DNA of 5,021 nucleotides. Origin: Kiritimatiellia bacterium (GTDB lineage: Bacteria > Verrucomicrobiota > Kiritimatiellia > CAIQIC01 > Lenti-01). The notes beneath the pieces are model-generated. The model was not told where the DNA came from and made no database searches. It saw only the letters and a program-made list of their open reading frames with translations. Positions 1 to 5,021 of this stretch are shown one piece after another. The number at the start of each line of letters is the position of its first letter. Position 1 is the first letter of the stretch. The DNA lies in assembly GCA_018432565.1 (NCBI GenBank), contig JAHDSS010000027.1:1-5021 (forward strand), in the 5' to 3' direction. The position numbers and the translations under genes were made by a program.

Positions 1-231
1 CAGCAGCCAGGGCTCCAGGCCGCTGCGAAGATAGCCGTTGCGCCAGACCTGGAAGGCGAAGAGGACGGCATAGATCGCGAAGACCTCGCTCTTGAAACCG
101 GGCCAGATCACGAAGGCCGGCAGCACCAGCAGCGTGGCCCAGCGGTAGAGCCGGTCCGGATCCGCCAGGCGGCGCCAGGCCGGCGCGGCGGAGGCACCGC
201 CGGTTTCCGCAGAACTGAACGAAGCCGACAT
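1..231 (-). CDS. N-terminal fragment of an unrecognised, probably integral membrane protein (cut by window edge)
   Basis: This is an open frame of 77 codons from ATG at 231, with no stop before the window edge. The first ~18 residues are polar and rich in Ser, Ala and Gly (MSASFSSAETGG...). A basic/polar stretch follows (WRRLADPDRLYRW). Two hydrophobic segments come next, at about residues 31-45 (WATLLVLPAFVIWP) and 49-63 (SEVFAIYAVLFAFQVW), separated by a short GFK turn. This suggests a multi-pass inner-membrane protein with a cytoplasmic N-terminus. ATG at 231 is preferred because AGGGG lies 9 bases upstream and the start is 16 bases after the gspF stop; an in-frame TTG three codons earlier is possible but less likely. 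It is the last visible gene of the operon and sits where classical type II clusters carry gspG, yet no prepilin leader (GFTLxE) is seen. Polytopic envelope proteins such as O-antigen-ligase-like proteins are possible, but too little is visible to assign a family. Confidence 0.7.
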   Translation of the reverse strand, partial: MSASFSSAETGGASAAPAWRRLADPDRLYRWATLLVLPAFVIWPGFKSEVFAIYAVLFAFQVWRNGYLRSGLEPWLL

Positions 232-240
232 TCCAGACAA

Positions 241-245
241 CCCCT
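241..245 (-). promoter_or_regulatory. Probable ribosome binding site of the gene starting at 231
   Basis: The minus strand reads AGGGG here, followed by nine bases and then ATG at 231. It lies in the 16-base gap after the gspF stop. It supports ATG at 231 as the start and suggests the downstream gene initiates on its own while staying in the operon. Confidence 0.5.
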
Positions 246-247
246 GC

Positions 248-1570
248 TCAGGCATTGAGGCCGCTGGTGAGTTCGAAGACGGCGAGCAGCATGCTGATGG
301 CCATGAACCCCACCCCGGCGGCGATCAGCACCATCATCGCGGGTTCGAGAATGGTGGTGAAGAGCTTGACGGCGCGGTCGAGTTCGTTGTCGTAGCGCCG
401 GCCGATATGCTCCAGGGCGCCGGCCATGTCGCCCGACTCCTCGCCGACGGCGAGCATGTCGGTCAGCAGGCGCGGAAATACGCCGTCCTGGGCGAGGGGC
501 CGCGAGATGGTCGAGCCGTCGGTCACGCGGTCCCGGGCCGAACGCACGGCACGGGCGATGACGGAATTGCCGACGGTATGCTCGACGATGGACAGGGCCT
601 GCAGCACCTGAACTCCATTGGCCAGCAGGGTGCCCAGCGTATGGGCGAAGTTGGCGAAGGCGTTGGCCCGAACGATATGGCCCATGGCGGGCAGGCGCAG
701 CAGGACGCGGTCTTTCCATTCGATTCCCGCGGGCGTCTTCAGCGCACGCCGGACGGCGGCCGCCAGGAAGAAGCCTCCGATGACCAGCGCCCAGCCGTAC
801 CGGATCAGGCCCTTGCTGAGGCCGATGAGAATGCGCGTCGGCAGCGGAAGGGTGCCGCCGAGTTCCTCGAACATGGCGGAAAACCGCGGCACGACAAACA
901 CCATCATGAAAATCATGGCGCCGACGCCGACGAGCGTGACGATCAGCGGATACACCATCGCCATGGCCACCTTTTCGCGGGCGGCCTGCACGCGTTCGTA
1001 ATGCGTGACGAGACGTTCGAGGACGCCCGGAAGCTGGCCGCTGGCTTCGCCGGCCTTGACCATGCTGGCAAACAGCGCGGGGAAAGACTCGGGCCACTTG
1101 GCCAGCGCGGCGGACAGGCTGGAGCCGGAAACGATTTCGTCCCGCAGATCCACGATGATGGCATCCTGGGGCTTGCCGGTGGACCGCTGGGCCAGCGCAT
1201 GCAGGGCGCTGCCCAGGGTCATGCCCGAGGCCAGCAGGTCGGACAGTTCGCTGGTGAACAGCAGCATGTCGCCCATCTTCATGCGCGGATGGGCGCGGAA
1301 ACGGCGCTCGAAGCGGAACCAGTTTTTTCGCGGGGCCCTGGCGGCGGGGGTCGCCGGGGCGGACCGGGCCGGCTTGCCGTCGCCGGAACGGGCGGCCGGT
1401 TTATCCGTTGCGGCAGCGGGAAGCGCCCCCTCCCCTCCCTCGCTCACGGAGATGGGCACCAGGCCCTGGCGCGACAGCAGCAGCATCACCGAGCGCCGGT
1501 CGGGGGCGTCCAGCACCCCTTCGCGGCGTTCGCCGGCCCGGCTCTTGGCAATGTAGCGAAACTGTGCCAT
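248..1570 (-). CDS. gspF: GspF/PilC-type inner-membrane platform protein of a type II secretion / type IV pilus system
   Basis: This polytopic inner-membrane protein (440 aa) sits at the base of the machine and couples the ATPase to pseudopilin assembly. The N-terminus (MAQFRYIAKSRAGERREGVL, then ...SRQGLVPISVSE) is the typical GspF/PilC cap. A low-complexity Ala/Pro/Lys/Arg linker follows at about residues 45-92. Two T2SSF repeats come next, at about 103-228 and 305-427. The internal duplication shows in the paired motifs GEASGQLPGVLERL (174-187) and GEESGDMAGALEHI (376-389). Transmembrane segments are likely at about 207-228, 257-275 and 408-432, the usual three-helix layout. The FVVPRF motif (225-230) followed by LGGTLPLPT is characteristic of the family. 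The protein is somewhat longer than a typical ~400-residue member, mainly because of the linker. The ATG is 11 bases after the gspE stop with no good Shine-Dalgarno at proper spacing (a GGAGG lies ~22 bases upstream, inside gspE), so translational coupling is likely. Sequence alone does not separate GspF from PilC; the neighbouring GspD-like secretin favours GspF. Confidence 0.95.
   Translation of the reverse strand: MAQFRYIAKSRAGERREGVLDAPDRRSVMLLLSRQGLVPISVSEGGEGALPAAATDKPAARSGDGKPARSAPATPAARAPRKNWFRFERRFRAHPRMKMGDMLLFTSELSDLLASGMTLGSALHALAQRSTGKPQDAIIVDLRDEIVSGSSLSAALAKWPESFPALFASMVKAGEASGQLPGVLERLVTHYERVQAAREKVAMAMVYPLIVTLVGVGAMIFMMVFVVPRFSAMFEELGGTLPLPTRILIGLSKGLIRYGWALVIGGFFLAAAVRRALKTPAGIEWKDRVLLRLPAMGHIVRANAFANFAHTLGTLLANGVQVLQALSIVEHTVGNSVIARAVRSARDRVTDGSTISRPLAQDGVFPRLLTDMLAVGEESGDMAGALEHIGRRYDNELDRAVKLFTTILEPAMMVLIAAGVGFMAISMLLAVFELTSGLNA
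1295..1438 (-). other. Low-complexity Ala/Pro/Lys/Arg linker inside gspF
   Basis: This stretch encodes GspF residues ~45-92. It is dominated by Ala, Pro, Gly, Lys and Arg (for example KPARSAPATPAARAPRK) and ends in a basic/aromatic patch (NWFRFERRFRAHPR). It separates the N-terminal cap from the first T2SSF repeat. It is predicted to be disordered and cytoplasmic, so it may act as a flexible tether near the ATPase. The role is inference. Confidence 0.6.
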
Positions 1571-1581
1571 GGCCGCCCGCG

Positions 1582-3288
<1,707 letters not shown>

Positions 3289-3294
3289 GGGTCA
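3289..3294 (-). other. Same-frame stop/start junction between the zinc-ribbon gene and gspE
   Basis: On the minus strand the junction reads TGA-CCC-ATG, with all three triplets in one frame. The small gene ends at TGA (3294-3292), one codon (CCC) follows, and gspE begins at 3288. No Shine-Dalgarno lies at useful spacing before gspE (the upstream bases are CCGGCCTGACCC), so re-initiation by terminating ribosomes is the likely route. The TGA is followed by C, a context known in Escherichia coli to terminate less efficiently. Confidence 0.7.
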
Positions 3295-3756
3295 GGCCGG
3301 TTTCTCCGCGCGGGCCTCGGCCAGCAGGACCAGGGCGCGGTCCAGGGCATCCTGGAGCGTGGCCAGTTCCGCGGCGATCTGTTCATAGCGCGCGGTATTG
3401 GCCATGCGGATCTGTTCGAGATAGGCCCGGCGTTCCTGGAGTGATTCCTTTTCGGCAATGAGCCGGTCGATCTGCTCGTTGGCCATGGCCAGGGCCGCAT
3501 CGAGCTGGCGGATGGTTTCTTCCGGGGATTCGCCGTTGTCGAGGGGCGGGCGCGGGACGGCCGCGACCGGCACCTCGGGCGTGGCGGCATCGGGAATCGG
3601 AACCTGGACCTCCTTGCCGCAGGCCGCGCAGGGCACCATCAGGCCGGCGCCGGCGGCCTCGATGGCCATGTTCTTGCCGCAGTGCGGGCAATCAAACAGG
3701 ATGTCGCCTTCGCGGATTTCCGTCTGATCGGGATCCGGGATGGGGTTGGGATTCAT
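3292..3756 (-). CDS. Small zinc-ribbon plus coiled-coil protein in a secretion operon, function unknown
   Basis: This 154-residue protein is of no function I can name. Residues ~1-18 are polar and Pro/Asp-rich. A zinc-ribbon-like domain spans ~19-53, with C23-P-H-C26 and C43-A-A-C46, a CxxC-x16-CxxC arrangement (FDCPHCGKNM ... VPCAACGKEVQVP). A Pro/Ala/Val linker (~54-72) follows. The C-terminal half (~78-150) is a charged, Leu/Ala-rich segment (IRQLDAALAMANEQIDRLIA, then EQIAAELATLQDALDRALV) predicted to be a coiled coil. There is no signal peptide or membrane segment, so it is probably cytoplasmic. Its ATG overlaps the gspD stop (ATGA) and has a strong GGAGG six bases upstream. Its stop is three bases before gspE, in the same frame. 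This position implies co-production with the machine and suggests a partner of the ATPase or platform, which is inference. Similar double-CxxC proteins are common, as I recall, in Verrucomicrobiota and relatives. Confidence 0.88.
   Translation of the reverse strand: MNPNPIPDPDQTEIREGDILFDCPHCGKNMAIEAAGAGLMVPCAACGKEVQVPIPDAATPEVPVAAVPRPPLDNGESPEETIRQLDAALAMANEQIDRLIAEKESLQERRAYLEQIRMANTARYEQIAAELATLQDALDRALVLLAEARAEKPA
3753..3756 (-). other. 4-base ATGA overlap coupling gspD to the zinc-ribbon gene
   Basis: The minus strand reads ATGA here. TGA (3755-3753) ends gspD and ATG (3756-3754) starts the downstream gene. Such overlaps usually mean translational coupling. Here a strong ribosome binding site is also present, so the small protein may be made at good levels. 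Confidence 0.85.
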
Positions 3757-5021
3757 GGGGCACCTCCAGGGGCTTCGGACTCGGCAGGGACAGGGGCGGG
3801 ATACAGGGACGGCTTGGGTTCCTCCGCCGGCGGCCGGGAACGGCGGGGCTTGCGCTTCTTCGGCGCCTCCGGAGGGGCTTCCGGGGCGGCTTCCCCTTCG
3901 ACCGGCGCGGCCGGATCGAAGGTAAACGGCGCGCTGGTGGTGGGTTCGGCCGGCATGGGCAGGGGACTGGGCGGCGGCGCCGATTCGGGGGCGGCATCGG
4001 GCGCGACAGCCTGCTGGCTCATCATGCGCTCGACTTCGCGTCCGAAGTCTTCCGGATCCATGGCTTCCGGGGTGGGCTTGGGCATGGAATCGGCCGGTTC
4101 GATCACGGCGACGGGAACGGCGTCGGACTCCGGGGCCACGGCCCGGGCGCGGTGCCGGTCCTCCTTCTTCTTCTTCTCCTGCTCCATTTCATGGAGCCGG
4201 GCGGCGGAGAACGGCGCCAGCGAGCTGTCGGACCAGCCGCGGTACCAGTCCTCGGCGGCGACGTTGGAGGCCTGGTGCAGGCGCAGGGTTTCCATGCGCG
4301 CCTCTTCGGGGCTCATCAGCACGTAGGGGGTGATCAGCACCAGCAGCTCGGTGCGCTTGCGGGTTTTGTCCTCGTTGCGAAACAGCGCGCCCAGGATCGG
4401 GATGCTGCCGAGAATGGGCACGCGCGCGCTGGACAGCGAATAGTCCGTCTGCACCAGGCCGCCCAGCACGATGGTGGCGCGGCTCGGCACCGAGATCGAC
4501 GCGGTCATTTCGCGCTTGTTGATCGCATACATCCGGCTGTTGTTGCCCACGTCCACCGGATCGCCGAGAGTATCGGCCGACTGGGTGATTTCCAGGGTGA
4601 CATAGCGAGAGGGATTGATCCGCGGCTTGACCTTGAGCTGCACGCCGACGTCCTTGTACTCGTAGTCCGAGTAGTAGGTGCCGCCGCTGGACGTGTCGCC
4701 GGTCCGGATGGGAATCTGCTGGCCGCTGATGATGCTGGCCTCGGTGTTGTCGGTGGTCAGGATGACGGGAGTGGCCAGCACGCGGCCTTCGCCGGTGGAC
4801 GCCACCATGTCAATGACCAGGTCAAGGTTCAGGTCGTTGAACGTGAAGAAGTAGTTGAGGCCGGGGCCGCCGCCGAAGGCGCGCGTGACGGTCTCGCCGG
4901 CGACCTGGGTGAAATCGTTCTGCCCGAAGGCCCCGCCCCAGGAGGCGATGGGTTCGCGGACGGTGACGCCGCCGGCCTGGCGCTGGTTATAGGAGGTCAT
5001 GGACTTCTGGAGCCAGCCCGC
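3753..5021 (-). CDS. gspD: GspD-type outer-membrane secretin, C-terminal part (start beyond window edge)
   Basis: This is the C-terminal 422 codons of a secretin, which forms the multimeric outer-membrane channel of the machine. The frame is open to the edge (AGWLQKS precedes the Met at 5000), so that Met is internal and the N0-N3 domains lie outside. Residues below count from that Met. The secretin core covers ~45-228: GRVLATPVILTTDNTEASI (72-90), SGQQIPIRTG (92-101), YKDVGVQLKVKPRIN (115-129), ATIVLGGLV (175-183), VPILGSIPILGALFRN (194-209) and TELLVLITPYVL (217-228). These match GspD-type secretins, including the VP-LG-IP-LG-LF signature. A GTYYSDYEY stretch (107-115) lies in the gate-region loop. 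After the core comes a polar helix with DWYRGW, then a Pro/Ala/Glu-rich tail (~265-415), much longer than a usual pilotin-binding S domain. The stop overlaps the next start (ATGA), indicating translational coupling. PilQ is the alternative, but the motifs fit GspD better. Confidence 0.95.
   Translation of the reverse strand, partial: AGWLQKSMTSYNQRQAGGVTVREPIASWGGAFGQNDFTQVAGETVTRAFGGGPGLNYFFTFNDLNLDLVIDMVASTGEGRVLATPVILTTDNTEASIISGQQIPIRTGDTSSGGTYYSDYEYKDVGVQLKVKPRINPSRYVTLEITQSADTLGDPVDVGNNSRMYAINKREMTASISVPSRATIVLGGLVQTDYSLSSARVPILGSIPILGALFRNEDKTRKRTELLVLITPYVLMSPEEARMETLRLHQASNVAAEDWYRGWSDSSLAPFSAARLHEMEQEKKKKEDRHRARAVAPESDAVPVAVIEPADSMPKPTPEAMDPEDFGREVERMMSQQAVAPDAAPESAPPPSPLPMPAEPTTSAPFTFDPAAPVEGEAAPEAPPEAPKKRKPRRSRPPAEEPKPSLYPAPVPAESEAPGGAP
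3763..3767 (-). promoter_or_regulatory. Strong Shine-Dalgarno of the zinc-ribbon gene
   Basis: The minus strand reads GGAGG, then six bases (TGCCCC), then ATG at 3756. It lies inside the end of gspD. It is the best-placed ribosome binding site in the window and fixes the start of the small gene. Confidence 0.75.
4164..4176 (-). repeat. Short trinucleotide repeat (AAG x4) in the secretin tail
   Basis: The plus strand reads CTTCTTCTTCTTC. On the coding strand this is four AAG codons for Lys 276-279 of the fragment. It is an in-frame simple repeat, so length changes would add or remove lysines without breaking the gene. It is short and may be chance. Confidence 0.5.

Larger units (their letters stand above)
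3756..4208 (-). other. Region coding the low-complexity Pro/Ala/Glu tail of the secretin
   Basis: This region encodes roughly the last 150 residues of GspD. It begins with a charged helix (ARLHEMEQEKKKKEDRHRAR) and continues with a mixed acidic/Pro region. A short possible helix (DPEDFGREVERMMSQQA, 315-331) follows, then a Pro/Ala/Glu-rich stretch (APEAPPEAP), a basic cluster KKRKPRRSR (381-389, bases 3834-3860) and a Pro/Ala end. It is most likely disordered. It could reach the periplasmic or outer-membrane-facing side and bind a pilotin or peptidoglycan, but that is speculation. Confidence 0.65.

Noticed and set aside
232..247. Possible terminator or promoter in the gap after gspF
   Set aside because: The gap is only 16 bases, with no hairpin or T-run and no room for a promoter beyond the ribosome binding site.
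108..1097. Minus-strand open frame overlapping gspF in another frame
   Set aside because: It is Arg/Pro/Ala-rich with no domain and runs inside gspF, whose frame has clear T2SSF motifs. It is a GC-rich shadow.
3682..4326. Plus-strand open frame opposite the secretin tail
   Set aside because: It is Gly/Ser/Ala-rich low complexity, the complement of the Pro/Ala/Glu-rich tail. No start signal or motif supports it.
4998..5000. ATG at 5000 as the true start of the secretin gene
   Set aside because: The frame stays open for seven more codons to the window edge, no ribosome binding site precedes the ATG, and the secretin N-domains would be missing. It is an internal methionine.

Overview
The window is GC-rich and tightly packed. 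All supported genes lie on the minus strand, so transcription runs from position 5021 towards position 1. It is an internal piece of a type II secretion / type IV pilus-family operon. In transcription order it holds: the C-terminal part of a GspD-type secretin (5021-3753, its start beyond the right edge); a small zinc-ribbon plus coiled-coil protein (3756-3292); a GspE/PilB-type assembly ATPase (3288-1582); a GspF/PilC-type inner-membrane platform protein (1570-248); and the first 77 codons of an unrecognised, probably membrane-embedded protein (231-1, cut by the left edge).

The genes are almost continuous. gspD and the zinc-ribbon gene overlap by 4 bases (ATGA). The zinc-ribbon stop and the gspE start are 3 bases apart. 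gspE and gspF are 11 bases apart, and gspF and the last gene 16 bases apart. No promoter, terminator, RNA gene, insertion sequence or CRISPR array is visible, and no stretch over 300 bases lacks a gene. The operon promoter must lie beyond the right edge.

Together the genes encode three parts of an envelope-spanning machine: the outer-membrane channel (secretin), the cytoplasmic motor (ATPase) and the inner-membrane platform that couples the motor to pseudopilus assembly. The pseudopilins (GspG-K) and the GspC/L/M or PilM/N/O components are not in this window. The gene after gspF does not look like a major pseudopilin, which departs from the classical C-D-E-F-G-H order.

The least ordinary parts are the zinc-ribbon/coiled-coil gene between secretin and ATPase, a roughly 150-residue Pro/Ala/Glu-rich tail on the secretin ending near a basic cluster, and the unknown membrane gene. 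From memory, small proteins with an FDCPHCG-type double CxxC motif are frequent in the Planctomycetes-Verrucomicrobia-Chlamydiae group (Verrucomicrobiota, Kiritimatiellota, Lentisphaerota). I therefore tentatively place the window there; this is inference and could not be checked. The secretion core itself is ordinary, and I do not see convincing evidence of a wholly new system.
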